64,000 nucleotides of DNA from the NCBI RefSeq assembly GCF_017254865.1, contig NZ_JAFKCV010000005.1, positions 1 through 64,000 of the forward strand. The letters are read 5' to 3'. Source of the DNA: Bowmanella dokdonensis. Lineage in GTDB: Bacteria; Pseudomonadota; Gammaproteobacteria; Enterobacterales; Alteromonadaceae. Below, in pieces: positions 15,574-25,061 of this stretch. A model generated the notes under the pieces. It saw only the letters and a list, made by a program, of their open reading frames with translations. It did not search any database and was not told where the DNA came from. The position numbers and the translations under genes were made by a program. Position 1 is the stretch's first letter. Every line of letters starts with the position of its first letter.

Positions 15574-18000
15574 ATGGGCAAAGGCAAACTTTACGCGCTG
15601 GTGGGCATCGGCATGGCTGTTTCAACCCAGGCAAAGGAACTGTTGCCTTATCAGGATGCCAGTTTGGGCACCGAACAGCGGATAGCGGATCTGCTGTCAC
15701 GCATGACCCTGGAAGAGAAGGTCGCCCAATTGCAAACAATCTGGCACCAGCGGCGCGAGATGGAAGATGCGCAGCAGCGCTTTTTGCCGGATAAAGCCGC
15801 CGCCATCATGCCGCTGGGCATCGGCCATATCGCCCGGCCCAGCGAATTCAAAACGCCACAACAGACCGCCGAATTCAACAACGCCGCCCAGCGCTGGCTC
15901 AAGGAGAATACCCGGCTGGGCATTCCAGCCCTGATGCACGAAGAGGCCCTGCATGGCTATGCGGCTTTTGATGCCACCAGCTTTCCACAGGCCATTGCCC
16001 TGGCCAGCAGTTGGTCGCCTGACGACTTGCATGATATCTACGCCCTGGCCGCAGGAGAAATGCGCGCTACCGGCAGCCACTGGGCCCTGACCCCCATTCT
16101 GGATATTGCCCGGGATCCCCGCTGGGGACGGATAGAAGAAACCATGGGGGAAGATCCCTACCTGATGTCGGCGCTGGGCGTGGCCGCAGTGGAGGGGTTT
16201 CAGGGTAGGCCCGGCACCGACGGTGCTTTTGGCGGCGACAAAGTGGTGGCCACCCTCAAGCATCTGACCGGCCATGGTCAGCCCCAGGCCGGGGTAAATA
16301 TTGCGCCGGCACAGATTGGGCCCCGTGAGCTGCGAGAAGTCTTTCTGCCCCCCTTCGAGGCGGCGGTCAGGCTGGCCCATGCCGGCAGCATTATGGCCTC
16401 GTACAATGAGATCGACGGCATTCCATCCCATATCAACCAGTCGCTGCTGCAAGACATAGTCCGCGACGACTGGGGTTTTAACGGGGTGGTAGTAAGTGAT
16501 TACTACGCAATAAAAGAACTGAATACCAGACACAACCTGTATGAAAATGACAAACAGGCGGCCAGAGCCGCAATTCTGGCTGGGGTGGATATGGAAACCC
16601 CGGACCCGCAGACCTTTCCCCATCTGGTGGAGCTGGTCAGCTCCGGCCAATTGGATCAGGAAGCAGTGGATCGCTCGGTACGCCGGGTCCTGGCAATGAA
16701 GTTCCGCCTAGGCCTGTTTGAACATCCCTATGTGGATGCAGATAGGGCCGATAAGCAAGTGGGCGCCACCAGCCAGCGGGACTTTGCCCGCCAGGTGGCT
16801 GAAAAATCCATGGTGCTGCTGAAAAACGACGGCATCCTGCCGCTGGATGCCGGCAAACTCAAACGCCTGGCGGTCATAGGTCCCCACGCCGATGACACCC
16901 TGCTGGGCGGCTACAGCAGTATCCCGCGCCAGACGGTGAGTATTTTCGCCGGCCTGCGTGACAAACTGGCAGGCCAGGTGCAGGTGGATTTTGCCCCGGG
17001 TACGCGCCTGACCAAGCCGATAGCGGATATCAGCGAGCGCAGCAAACAGGCCAATACCCGATCCATGCAGCGCTGGAATGCGGACGAGATGCTGCTGGCC
17101 GACGACAACGACCGCCAGGGTCTGCTGGAAGAGGCCGTACAACTGGCCGGCAAAGCCGATGCCGTGGTGCTGGTATTGGGTGAAAACGAAGGACTGTCCC
17201 GGGAAGCCTGGGCCGACGAGCACCTGGGCGATCGCACCAGTCTGCAACTGGTGGGCAATCAGCTTGAGCTGGCCCGTGCCGTGCTCGCCACCGGCAGGCC
17301 GGTGGTGATGGTGCTGACCAACGGCAGGCCGCTTGCCCTGGGCGAACTGGCCGGAGCCGTGCCGGCCATTATCGAAGCCTGGTATCTGGGCCAGGAAACT
17401 GGTCATGCCCTGGCGAACGTACTGTTTGGCCAGGTCAGTCCCTCCGGCAAGCTGCCCCTGACCTTCCCGCGCAGCGCCGGACATGTGCCCAGTTTTTATA
17501 ATCATAAGCCCTCGGCCAAGCGGGGCTATCTGTTTGACGATATCAGCCCCCTCTATCCCTTCGGCCACGGCCTGAGCTACAGCGAATTCGCCTACTCGGG
17601 TTTGACAATAGACGCCACAGACGCCCGTCCCGACGGGAATGTGCGGGTCAGCCTGCAACTGACCAACCAGGGTAAATACGATGCCACCGAAGTGGTGCAG
17701 CTATATGTCCGCGACCCCCAGGCCAGCATCAGCCGTCCGGTCAAACAGCTCAAGGGCTTTAAACGGGTGCCCATCAAGGCCGGTGAGAAAGTCAGGGTCA
17801 GCTTCAGCCTGCCGGTCAACCTGCTGGCGTTTTATGACGCACAGATGCGCTATGTAGTGGAGCCAGGACAGATCCAACTGATGATAGGCAGTTCCTCGGC
17901 GGATATCCGTCTGAAAGGGGAGTTCCAGGTCCAGGGTGAGATCACCGATGTCAGTGCCAGCAAGGCTTATCTCAGCGAAGCCGTGATAACCCGGGAGTAA
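15574..18000 (+). CDS. GH3 beta-xylosidase-type enzyme, exported
   Basis: The 808-residue protein has a short signal peptide (cleavage near residue 20, TQA). It has the full GH3 order: TIM barrel with HEEALHGYAAFDATSFPQ, KHLTGHGQ and the nucleophile Asp in GVVVSDYYAIKEL; the (alpha/beta)6 domain with VVLVLGENEGLSREAW; and a C-terminal fibronectin-III-like domain (VVQLYVRDPQASISRPVKQLKGF). The pattern around the active site is that of bacterial beta-xylosidases rather than beta-glucosidases, which fits the operon. It has a strong AGGAGG site and should be periplasmic. Confidence 0.87.
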   Translation: MGKGKLYALVGIGMAVSTQAKELLPYQDASLGTEQRIADLLSRMTLEEKVAQLQTIWHQRREMEDAQQRFLPDKAAAIMPLGIGHIARPSEFKTPQQTAEFNNAAQRWLKENTRLGIPALMHEEALHGYAAFDATSFPQAIALASSWSPDDLHDIYALAAGEMRATGSHWALTPILDIARDPRWGRIEETMGEDPYLMSALGVAAVEGFQGRPGTDGAFGGDKVVATLKHLTGHGQPQAGVNIAPAQIGPRELREVFLPPFEAAVRLAHAGSIMASYNEIDGIPSHINQSLLQDIVRDDWGFNGVVVSDYYAIKELNTRHNLYENDKQAARAAILAGVDMETPDPQTFPHLVELVSSGQLDQEAVDRSVRRVLAMKFRLGLFEHPYVDADRADKQVGATSQRDFARQVAEKSMVLLKNDGILPLDAGKLKRLAVIGPHADDTLLGGYSSIPRQTVSIFAGLRDKLAGQVQVDFAPGTRLTKPIADISERSKQANTRSMQRWNADEMLLADDNDRQGLLEEAVQLAGKADAVVLVLGENEGLSREAWADEHLGDRTSLQLVGNQLELARAVLATGRPVVMVLTNGRPLALGELAGAVPAIIEAWYLGQETGHALANVLFGQVSPSGKLPLTFPRSAGHVPSFYNHKPSAKRGYLFDDISPLYPFGHGLSYSEFAYSGLTIDATDARPDGNVRVSLQLTNQGKYDATEVVQLYVRDPQASISRPVKQLKGFKRVPIKAGEKVRVSFSLPVNLLAFYDAQMRYVVEPGQIQLMIGSSSADIRLKGEFQVQGEITDVSASKAYLSEAVITRE

Positions 18001-18009
18001 TGAGGCAGC

Positions 18010-20601
18010 ATGAAACGTATTCAACCACTGTGTACAACGGCGGATCACCAGCTAGTCAGGCGACTTCCGGCGGGTTGGTTGGTTATAAGCTGTGCGCTGG
18101 CTCTGGCCGGCTGCAGTCAGCCGACCCCTGCTCCGACTCCGGGCGAGGTGGCCTTGCCTCTGGCTGACAAGCCGGCGATCCAGCCTGAAAACTGGCCCAG
18201 ACAGCCGTCTCCCATCGCCAGGGATGATGCCATCGAACAACGTATCGACGCACTGCTGGCGCAGATGACGCCCCAGCAGAAAGTCGGCCAGATTATCCAG
18301 GCCGACATTGCATCGGTAACCCCCCAGCAGGTGCGGGAATACTATCTTGGCAGTGTGCTGAACGGCGGCAACTCGGCCCCCGGGCGCAACAACCGGGCCG
18401 GCGCCGGTGCCTGGCTGGATCTGGCTGACCAATTCTGGGTCGCCTCCACCGATACCAGCGACGGACGGCCCTTTATTCCGGTTTTCTGGGGCACCGATGC
18501 GGTACATGGGCACAGCAACGTCAAAGGGGCGACTATTTTCCCCCACAATATTGGCCTGGGCGCCATGCATGACCCCTCCTTGCTGCGTGACATCGGCCGC
18601 ATCACCGCCACCGAGATGCAGGTCACCGGCCTGGACTGGACTTTTGCCCCCACCATCGCCGTGGCCCGTGACGATCGCTGGGGCCGCACCTATGAATCCT
18701 ACAGTGAGAATCCGGCGCTGGTGGCAGACTACGCCCCGCAAATCCTGATGGGGATCCAGGGCGTACCCGGCAGCGACGGCTTTTTACATGGCGAGCATAT
18801 GCTGGCCACGGTCAAGCATTTCCTTGGCGACGGCGGCACGCAGCTTGGCAAGGATCAGGGGGACAACCAGGACAGTGAAGCCGGGCTGCGGGATATTCAC
18901 GGCAAGCCCTATTATGCCGCCATTGCAGCCGGCGCAAGGGCGGTGATGGCCTCCTACAACAGCTGGCACGGGGACAAGATGCACGGCTTTGAACCCATGC
19001 TCAACCAGGTGCTGGTGGGCCGCATGGGCTTTAACGGCTTTACCGTGGGGGACTGGAACGGCCATGGCCAGGTACAGGGCTGCACCCCCACCGATTGCGC
19101 CGCGGCCTTTAATGCCGGGCTGGATATGTTTATGGCCCCGGATAGCTGGCAGGCCCTCTACCATAACACCCTGGCCCAGGTGCAGGACGGCCGGATCAGC
19201 CAGCAAAGACTGGATCAGGCGGTCTCCCGTATCCTGCGGATCAAAATGGAGATGGGCCTGTTTGAGCAGGTCCGCCCCTCCGAGCGACCCCTGGCCGGGC
19301 GCTGGGAGCTGCTTGGCGAGCCCAGGCACAGAACGGTCGCCCGCGAGGCGGCGCGCAAATCCCTGGTACTGCTGAAGAATAACAACAATGTGCTGCCCCT
19401 GGCGGCTAATAGCCGGGTACTGGTGGCCGGCGACGGCGCCGACAATATCGGCAAGCAAGCCGGAGGCTGGACCCTGAGCTGGCAGGGCACGGGCAACGCC
19501 AACAGCGATTTTCCCAATGGCGAATCCATCTATGCCGGTATCAAGCAGGCAATAGAGGCCGGCGGCGGCAGCGTTGAGCTGAATGACAACGGCCAGTACC
19601 GCCGGAAACCGGATGTGGCCGTAGTGGTCTTCGGTGAAGAGCCCTATGCGGAGTTTATCGGTGATCGCCCCCACCTGGCATTCGATGACAACCGGGCCCT
19701 GCAAATCCTGACCGAACTGCGCGCTCAGGGTATTCCTACTGTGTCGGTGTTTCTGTCCGGCCGGCCTTTATGGGTCAACCCGGAGCTGAACCAATCCGAT
19801 GCCTTTGTGGCGGCCTTTCTGCCCGGCACTGAGGGTGGCGCCATTGCCGATTTGCTGATCCGCGCCCCGGACGGCAGCATACGGCATGATTTTCAGGGCA
19901 GGCTGTCGTTTTCCTGGCCTGATGATGCCACCGGCGAACCGCTGAACCTGGACGATGCCGACTATTCTCCCTTGTTTGCCTATGGCTATGGCCTGAGCTA
20001 TGAGGACAAGATCAGTGTGCCGCCGCTGAGCGAAACCTCCGGCCTGGCGCCGGAACAGGTGCTCAATACCAGCCGATATCTTTATGCGGGCAAGGCCGTC
20101 AGACCCTGGCAGTTGCAGCTGATTGATGATGGCCGGATAACCCTGGTGCAGGATGCCTTGCAGGAATCGAGCAACGGGGCCCTGGTCGCCCAGGCCACTG
20201 ATCGCCGCCAGCAGGAAGACTCCGTACTGGTCAGTTTCAAACAAAACGCCACCCTGGCCCTTGCCCACGGCGAAGACCTTGGCGTGGATCTGGCACGCCT
20301 CGCTGAAGGGGATATGGCGCTGGAGATGGAATACCGACTGGTTGAAGGGGCCGGCACGCCGGTTCTGCTGGGCATGGCCTGCGGGGCGGATTGTGGTACC
20401 AAGCTGGATTTCACGGAATACTTTGCCGGCAGGCAGGACAGCGGCTGGCAGACTCTGAAGGTGCCGCTGCGCTGTTTCACCGGAATGGACATGAGCCGGG
20501 TCAACCGTCCGCTGGTTATCCAGGGGTCAGCCGGACTGACCCTGCAACTGGCCAGTATCCGCCTGGCCAACAGCGAAGGTCAGGGGCAGTGCGGAGAATA
20601 A
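18010..20601 (+). CDS. GH3 exo-beta-glucosidase-type lipoprotein
   Basis: The 863-residue protein has a lipobox (ALAGC, Cys35), so it is probably an outer-membrane lipoprotein. The GH3 core includes GTDAVHGHSNVKGATIFPHN, KHFLGDGGTQLGKDQGDN and the nucleophile Asp in FTVGDWNGHGQV. This is the pattern of glucan 1,4-beta-glucosidases/exo-beta-glucanases (ExoP/Cel3A group). Residues from about 690 form the extra C-terminal beta-sandwich seen in that group. It removes glucose from cello- or mixed-linkage oligosaccharides and complements the xylan-directed neighbours. It starts nine bases after the upstream stop and ends the operon. Confidence 0.87.
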   Translation: MKRIQPLCTTADHQLVRRLPAGWLVISCALALAGCSQPTPAPTPGEVALPLADKPAIQPENWPRQPSPIARDDAIEQRIDALLAQMTPQQKVGQIIQADIASVTPQQVREYYLGSVLNGGNSAPGRNNRAGAGAWLDLADQFWVASTDTSDGRPFIPVFWGTDAVHGHSNVKGATIFPHNIGLGAMHDPSLLRDIGRITATEMQVTGLDWTFAPTIAVARDDRWGRTYESYSENPALVADYAPQILMGIQGVPGSDGFLHGEHMLATVKHFLGDGGTQLGKDQGDNQDSEAGLRDIHGKPYYAAIAAGARAVMASYNSWHGDKMHGFEPMLNQVLVGRMGFNGFTVGDWNGHGQVQGCTPTDCAAAFNAGLDMFMAPDSWQALYHNTLAQVQDGRISQQRLDQAVSRILRIKMEMGLFEQVRPSERPLAGRWELLGEPRHRTVAREAARKSLVLLKNNNNVLPLAANSRVLVAGDGADNIGKQAGGWTLSWQGTGNANSDFPNGESIYAGIKQAIEAGGGSVELNDNGQYRRKPDVAVVVFGEEPYAEFIGDRPHLAFDDNRALQILTELRAQGIPTVSVFLSGRPLWVNPELNQSDAFVAAFLPGTEGGAIADLLIRAPDGSIRHDFQGRLSFSWPDDATGEPLNLDDADYSPLFAYGYGLSYEDKISVPPLSETSGLAPEQVLNTSRYLYAGKAVRPWQLQLIDDGRITLVQDALQESSNGALVAQATDRRQQEDSVLVSFKQNATLALAHGEDLGVDLARLAEGDMALEMEYRLVEGAGTPVLLGMACGADCGTKLDFTEYFAGRQDSGWQTLKVPLRCFTGMDMSRVNRPLVIQGSAGLTLQLASIRLANSEGQGQCGE

Positions 20602-20619
20602 GCCGGGCGAACCGGCCAG

Positions 20620-21828
20620 TTACCAGTTAAACAGGGTGCCGTCTTCCAGCCGGTTAACCGGCAGGTAGGCGCGCTGGTAGGGATAACGGGCTGCCAGCTT
20701 CTCGTCTATCTCTACACCGTGTCCCGGCGCTTCACCGCAATACAGGAACCCCTGTTCAAAGCGATAATCATGGGGAAAGACCTCATCGGTCTGTTCGGTG
20801 TGGCGCATATATTCCTGGATGCCGAAGTTGGGCACCCAGGTGTCAAAATGCAGCGCCGTGCCCATGGTGACGGGAGACAAATCGGTGGCCCCGTGGAAGC
20901 CTGTGCGTACATGGTACAGCTCGGCCAGGGCGGCGATACGCCGTAGATGAGTGATCCCGCCCCCATGGACCAAGGTGGTACGGATATAGTCAATCAATTG
21001 TTCGCTGATCAGCTGCTGGCAGTCATGGATGGAGGAGAACACCTCACCCACCGCCAGTGGCGTGGTAGTATGCTGGCGGATAAGACGAAAGCCTTCCTGC
21101 AACTCGGCAGTCACCGCATCTTCCATCCAGAACAGCTTATAGGGCTCCAGCTCTTTGCCCAGGCGCGCCGCCTCGATGGGCGTCAGCCGATGATGCACGT
21201 CATGCAGCAGGTGCACCTCGTCACCAAATTGATCCCTGAGCTCGGCAAACAGCTTAGGCACATGGTTCAGATATTTGCTGGTTGACCAGAGGTTTTCACT
21301 GGGCAGGCCCGCATCGGCCGGCTCGTAGAACAGGGTATCCTTCGACACCCCGTAGGTGGAGGCCAGGCCCGGCACCCCGGACTGGGCGCGGATGGCCTGA
21401 TAGCCCAGTTCCCGGTATTTCGCCACCGCTTCGATGGTCCCGGCTATGTCATTGCCGTTAGCATGGCCGTAGACCAGCACCCTGTCGCGACTGCGCCCGC
21501 CCAGTATCTGGTACAGGGGCATACCGGCCGCCTTGGCCTTGATATCCCACAAGGCCATATCCACCGCCGCCAGGGCGGTCATGCCCACAGGTCCCCTTCG
21601 CCAGTAGGCGCCGCGGTAGAAGTACTGCCAGATATCCTCAATCTGGCTGGCATCGCGGCCAATCAGGCAGGGGATCATATGGTCGGTCAGGTAACTGGCC
21701 ACGGCCAGCTCACGGCCATTGAGGGTGGCATCGCCTATGCCATACAGCCCCTGATCCGTCTCAATCTTCAGGGTGACAAAATTGCGCCCGGGGCTGCAGA
21801 CAATGACGCGCGCGGCGGTGATCTTCAT
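20620..21828 (-). CDS. manD: D-mannonate dehydratase (ManD, enolase superfamily)
   Basis: This is a 402-residue cytoplasmic enolase-superfamily enzyme. Positions agree one-for-one with characterised ManD: catalytic Tyr159 and His212, metal ligands Asp210, Glu236 and Glu262, His312, Glu339 and the terminal Trp402. Residue 314 is Ala, reported (as I recall) in high-activity members where low-activity ones have Pro. It converts D-mannonate to 2-keto-3-deoxygluconate in glucuronate breakdown. This suits glucuronic acid freed by the GH115 enzyme encoded at 50766. RspA-type annotations are an alternative name. It is convergent with the GH3 gene, with an 18-base gap. Confidence 0.9.
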   Translation of the reverse strand: MKITAARVIVCSPGRNFVTLKIETDQGLYGIGDATLNGRELAVASYLTDHMIPCLIGRDASQIEDIWQYFYRGAYWRRGPVGMTALAAVDMALWDIKAKAAGMPLYQILGGRSRDRVLVYGHANGNDIAGTIEAVAKYRELGYQAIRAQSGVPGLASTYGVSKDTLFYEPADAGLPSENLWSTSKYLNHVPKLFAELRDQFGDEVHLLHDVHHRLTPIEAARLGKELEPYKLFWMEDAVTAELQEGFRLIRQHTTTPLAVGEVFSSIHDCQQLISEQLIDYIRTTLVHGGGITHLRRIAALAELYHVRTGFHGATDLSPVTMGTALHFDTWVPNFGIQEYMRHTEQTDEVFPHDYRFEQGFLYCGEAPGHGVEIDEKLAARYPYQRAYLPVNRLEDGTLFNW

Positions 21829-22020
21829 GGATTGATACCCGACAGAGGTGAAAAGTATCAGGCTAGCATCCGGATGGGGCGCTGCAATTCAGTTTACGCA
21901 TAACAGAATTATGGAATCTGTATTACGATTTTTGCCATAACCCTAGCCATTCCTGGCAGATCGGTTGGCCAAATGGCTGCCGGTGGTAGTCTGTTGGTGT
22001 TACCAACAAATGGGGTTGTT

Positions 22021-23946
22021 ATGACTGTCAGTCGTCTTTTACTTATCATCCTGTGGTTCTGCCCGCTGGCGGCTGCCGATATTCGGCTTCCCCGCCTGAT
22101 CAGTGACGGCATGGTGCTGCAGCGGGACCAGGCTATTGTCCTGTGGGGATGGGCAGATTCTGATGAAGTCGTGCGGGTAAAGCTGGACGGCAAGCTTGTG
22201 GGTAAAGCCGGCAGCTCAGGGGGAAAATGGTCCCTGACGCTGCCGGCCCAGCCCGCCGGTGGTCCACATCGAATCGAGTTGAGCGGCCATAACGAGCTGG
22301 CACTCCAAGACGTCTATTTCGGCGATGTGTGGGTGGCCTCCGGGCAGTCCAATATGGAGCTGCCCATGGCCAGGGTGGCCGAGGCCTATCCAGAGGATCT
22401 GGCAACAGCCGATTTCCCCCTGATCCGCCAGTTTAAGGTACCGCAGAAATATCACTTCCAGGCGCCCCAGGCCGATTTTGAATCCGGCCGGTGGGTGGCC
22501 GCGTCGCCGCAGACAGTGGCGGACTTTTCGGCGGTGGCCTTTTACTTTGCCCGCAGTTTGTTCAGACAAAACGGGGTGCCCATCGGCATCCTGAACAACG
22601 CTCTGGGCGGCTCGCCGGTGGAAGCCTGGATGAGTGAAGAGGCCCTGCAGACGTTTCCCGACGCCCTGGCTGAAGCCGAACGCTTCAAGAACGACGAACT
22701 GGTGGGCTCGATCATTGAGGCGGACAGAGCCAAAAACGACAAATGGTACGGGGATCTTAACCGCAACGATGCCGGGTTAACCGGACCCAAGCCCTGGTAT
22801 GCGCCGGACCTGGACGACAGCGACTGGCAAGGTTTTCAGGTGCCCGGTTTTGCCGACGGCCCCGACGGCGAAGCCCTTAATGGCGTCTGGTGGTTCCGCA
22901 AGAGGGTGCACCTGAGCGCCCAGCAGGCACAACAGGCCGATATCCTGCGCCTGGGCCGAATTGTCGACGCCGATGAAACCTATATCAACGGCGTCCGCGT
23001 CGGCCATACCACTTACCAGTATCCGCCGCGCCGTTATCCTATCCCCGACGGCCTGCTTAAAGCCGGGGACAATCAGATTACGATCAGGGTGATTGGCAAC
23101 AGCGGCAGGCACGGCTTTTTCTTCGACAAGCCCTACTGGATAGGCAACGAACAGCAGAAAACAGATCTGACCGGCCAGTGGAAGGTGAAATCAGGCGCCC
23201 TGGCCCCGGCGTTGCCGGGAGATACCTTTATTCGCTGGAAGCCGTTGGGGTTATACAACGGTCTGACCGCCCCCCTGACCCGTCTCCCCATCAAAGGGGT
23301 GATCTGGTATCAGGGCGAATCCAACACCGGCCGCTGGCAGGACTACCGGGCCAAGTTCACCACCATGATCCGTGATTGGCGGGATAAATGGGGCCAGGGG
23401 CGGTTTCCCTTCCTCTTTGTGCAACTGGCCAACTTTATGGAGAAACAACCCCAGCCCATCGACAGCAACTGGGCCAGATTGCGTGAGGCGCAGACCCAGA
23501 GCCTGTCCGAACCCAATACCGCCATGGCGATAACTATCGATGTAGGGGAATGGAATGACATTCACCCGGTGAACAAGCAAGCCGTAGGCGAGCGCCTGGC
23601 CCTGGCGGCCCGGGCCCTGGCCCTGGGTGAAGAGGTGGTGTATCAGGGGCCGCAGTTGCAATCAGTACAGGCAAAGGACGATTCGCTGGTGCTGGCTTTC
23701 GACCCGCTTGCCGGGGAGCTGGTGCTCAAATCCCCCCATGACCAGGCTTTTGCTATCGCCGGTGAAGACGGGCAGTTCCGCTGGGCCGGGGTAGAGCAGC
23801 AGGGCAATCGCATTGTATTGTCACATCCTGAGATTGAAGCGCCGGTGCAGGTACGTTATGGCTGGGCGGACAACCCGGATGCGGTGTTGTATAACGGCGC
23901 AGGCCTGCCGGCGGGACCCTTTGAGGCGAAGGTGACTAAGCGCTGA
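22021..23946 (+). CDS. Sialate-O-acetylesterase-type (SGNH) acetylesterase, likely acetyl-xylan esterase
   Basis: The 641-residue protein has a signal peptide (about residues 1-19, AAA). The open frame runs back to 21973, but ATG 22021 starts the signal peptide. Catalytic blocks are GQSNMELPMARV (nucleophile Ser, near residue 107), GVIWYQGESNTGR (near 425) and DIHPVNKQAVGERLA (Asp-x-x-His, near 515). An inserted beta-sandwich with a jelly-roll look occupies about residues 250-385. The family removes O-acetyl groups from sugars. Among xylanase genes, acetyl-xylan or acetyl-xylo-oligosaccharide is the likely substrate; that assignment is inference. Confidence 0.85.
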   Translation: MTVSRLLLIILWFCPLAAADIRLPRLISDGMVLQRDQAIVLWGWADSDEVVRVKLDGKLVGKAGSSGGKWSLTLPAQPAGGPHRIELSGHNELALQDVYFGDVWVASGQSNMELPMARVAEAYPEDLATADFPLIRQFKVPQKYHFQAPQADFESGRWVAASPQTVADFSAVAFYFARSLFRQNGVPIGILNNALGGSPVEAWMSEEALQTFPDALAEAERFKNDELVGSIIEADRAKNDKWYGDLNRNDAGLTGPKPWYAPDLDDSDWQGFQVPGFADGPDGEALNGVWWFRKRVHLSAQQAQQADILRLGRIVDADETYINGVRVGHTTYQYPPRRYPIPDGLLKAGDNQITIRVIGNSGRHGFFFDKPYWIGNEQQKTDLTGQWKVKSGALAPALPGDTFIRWKPLGLYNGLTAPLTRLPIKGVIWYQGESNTGRWQDYRAKFTTMIRDWRDKWGQGRFPFLFVQLANFMEKQPQPIDSNWARLREAQTQSLSEPNTAMAITIDVGEWNDIHPVNKQAVGERLALAARALALGEEVVYQGPQLQSVQAKDDSLVLAFDPLAGELVLKSPHDQAFAIAGEDGQFRWAGVEQQGNRIVLSHPEIEAPVQVRYGWADNPDAVLYNGAGLPAGPFEAKVTKR

Positions 23947-23961
23947 GTGGGAACAATATTC

Positions 23962-24466
23962 ACCACGAAGGACACGAAGAGCACGAAGGGGTCAGAGAAC
24001 GAAGCGCCTGATCCCTGCTTTAAGCTGTGTAACGTTGAAATTGATCAGTAAACCAGTCGGGATGCCAGCCAGTTTCATATATGTCAATAATTGCGCCTCG
24101 TGGATGCCTTTAAGATGTTCGACGCTCTTTAACTCAAGGATAAGAGTATTCTCGACAACGATATCAACCCGGTAGCCACAGTCCAAACAGAAGCCTTTGT
24201 ATTCAACGGGTTGTGGTTGCTGCAGCTTGAATGCAATGCCATTCAGGTCCAGTTCGTGCGCCAGGCATTGCTCGTAGGCCGATTCCAACAATCCTGGACC
24301 CAGTTACCGGTGGACCTCAATGGCACAACCGATCACCCGTCTTGAAAGATCATCGAATTCCATCCTGAATGTCTTCCAGTGCTGTTCATAGTGAAATATT
24401 TCAACTGTAACTGCAATTCAGCGTTCTGCTCTCTTTCCCCTTCGTGCTCTTCGTGTCCTTCGTGGT
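23962..24466. repeat. Perfect 30-bp inverted repeats enclosing a GxxExxY gene
   Basis: Left arm 23962-23991 begins ACCACGAAGGACACGAAGAG; right arm 24437-24466 is its exact reverse complement over all 30 bases. Each arm is internally periodic (CACGAAG units about 10 bases apart). The inner flanks (GGGGTCAGAGA and GGGGAAAGAGA) also resemble each other. The arms enclose only the GxxExxY pseudogene. The arrangement is a candidate mobile or repeat-borne cassette. Confidence 0.85.
23992..24363 (-). pseudogene. GxxExxY protein gene, interrupted by one stop codon
   Basis: Read from ATG 24363, the frame gives MEFDDLSRRVIGCAIEVHR, then TAA (24306-24304), then LGPGLLESAYEQCLAHELDL and on to the stop at 23992. 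The family signature LGPGLLESAYE (G-x-x-E-x-x-Y) follows the stop directly, and intact members normally read VH-x-x-LGPG. One base change to TAA therefore splits an otherwise complete 123-codon gene. A 99-residue product from TTG 24291 would lack the N-terminus. The C-terminal part (VENTLILELKS, LLTYMKL, GLLINFN) resembles a PD-(D/E)xK nuclease core, with D, E and K in place. Function is unknown. Confidence 0.8.
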
Positions 24467-24618
24467 AAGTAAACCGCTACGGGTCAATTCTAAAACGGGC
24501 CGGCAGCAGGCTGCTGAAACCCGACTCTTCACCATACAAAAAACCTCGCAGTTGTCGGCCAGCGCCTAAACCGGATAAAGTGGCTGCCCTTAATACAGGG
24601 TGTCACAAAGGACAAAAG

Positions 24619-25017
24619 GTGAAAAAGGTAATCATACTGATGGCGTTGCTTTCCCTCGCGAGAGCTTCTTTTGCGACGGAACTTACCGGGGCCTGGGAGC
24701 TGGAGTCAGGAGAATACGTCAATGAACAGGGGCAACTGATCAACTACAACGCCGTTGATTTTCACTCCCTGAAGGTCCTGTCTGCCACGCATTTCAGCTT
24801 TACCTCTGTCAGGGGCGATAAATTCTGGGCATCCGGCTCAGGAACTTATGAACTCAGCAAGGGTAAGTACAAAGAAGTGCTCAAGTACAATTCATTCGGC
24901 CAAAGCCAGGGCGCCGAGTTTGTATTTGACAGCAAAGTGGAGGGGGACTTTTGGTATAACTCCCGCTGGGAAGGGGAAACCCGGGTGGAGTACGAGGTAT
25001 GGCGCCGGGTCGAATGA
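24619..25017 (+). CDS. Secreted lipocalin-like hypothetical protein
   Basis: The 132-residue protein starts at GTG 24619, with AAAGGA 6 bases upstream. The longer open frame from 24580 only adds sequence before the signal peptide. The N-terminus MKKVIILMALLSLARASFA is a typical signal peptide. The mature part, opening ELTGAWELESGEYVNEQG and ending in a run of short beta strands, resembles small lipocalin-like or DUF4488-type barrels. No binding residues can be assigned. A hairpin follows (25027-25051). Confidence 0.65.
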   Translation: MKKVIILMALLSLARASFATELTGAWELESGEYVNEQGQLINYNAVDFHSLKVLSATHFSFTSVRGDKFWASGSGTYELSKGKYKEVLKYNSFGQSQGAEFVFDSKVEGDFWYNSRWEGETRVEYEVWRRVE

Positions 25018-25026
25018 ACCGGCTTG

Positions 25027-25051
25027 CCGGGCCTTCTGACAGGAGGCCCGG
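25027..25051. terminator. Hairpin between convergent genes
   Basis: A perfect 8-bp stem, CCGGGCCT/AGGCCCGG, with a 9-base loop lies between the convergent genes ending at 25017 (+) and 25062 (-). It can serve both strands; there is no T-run. Confidence 0.45.
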
Positions 25052-25061
25052 ATGGGCTTGA

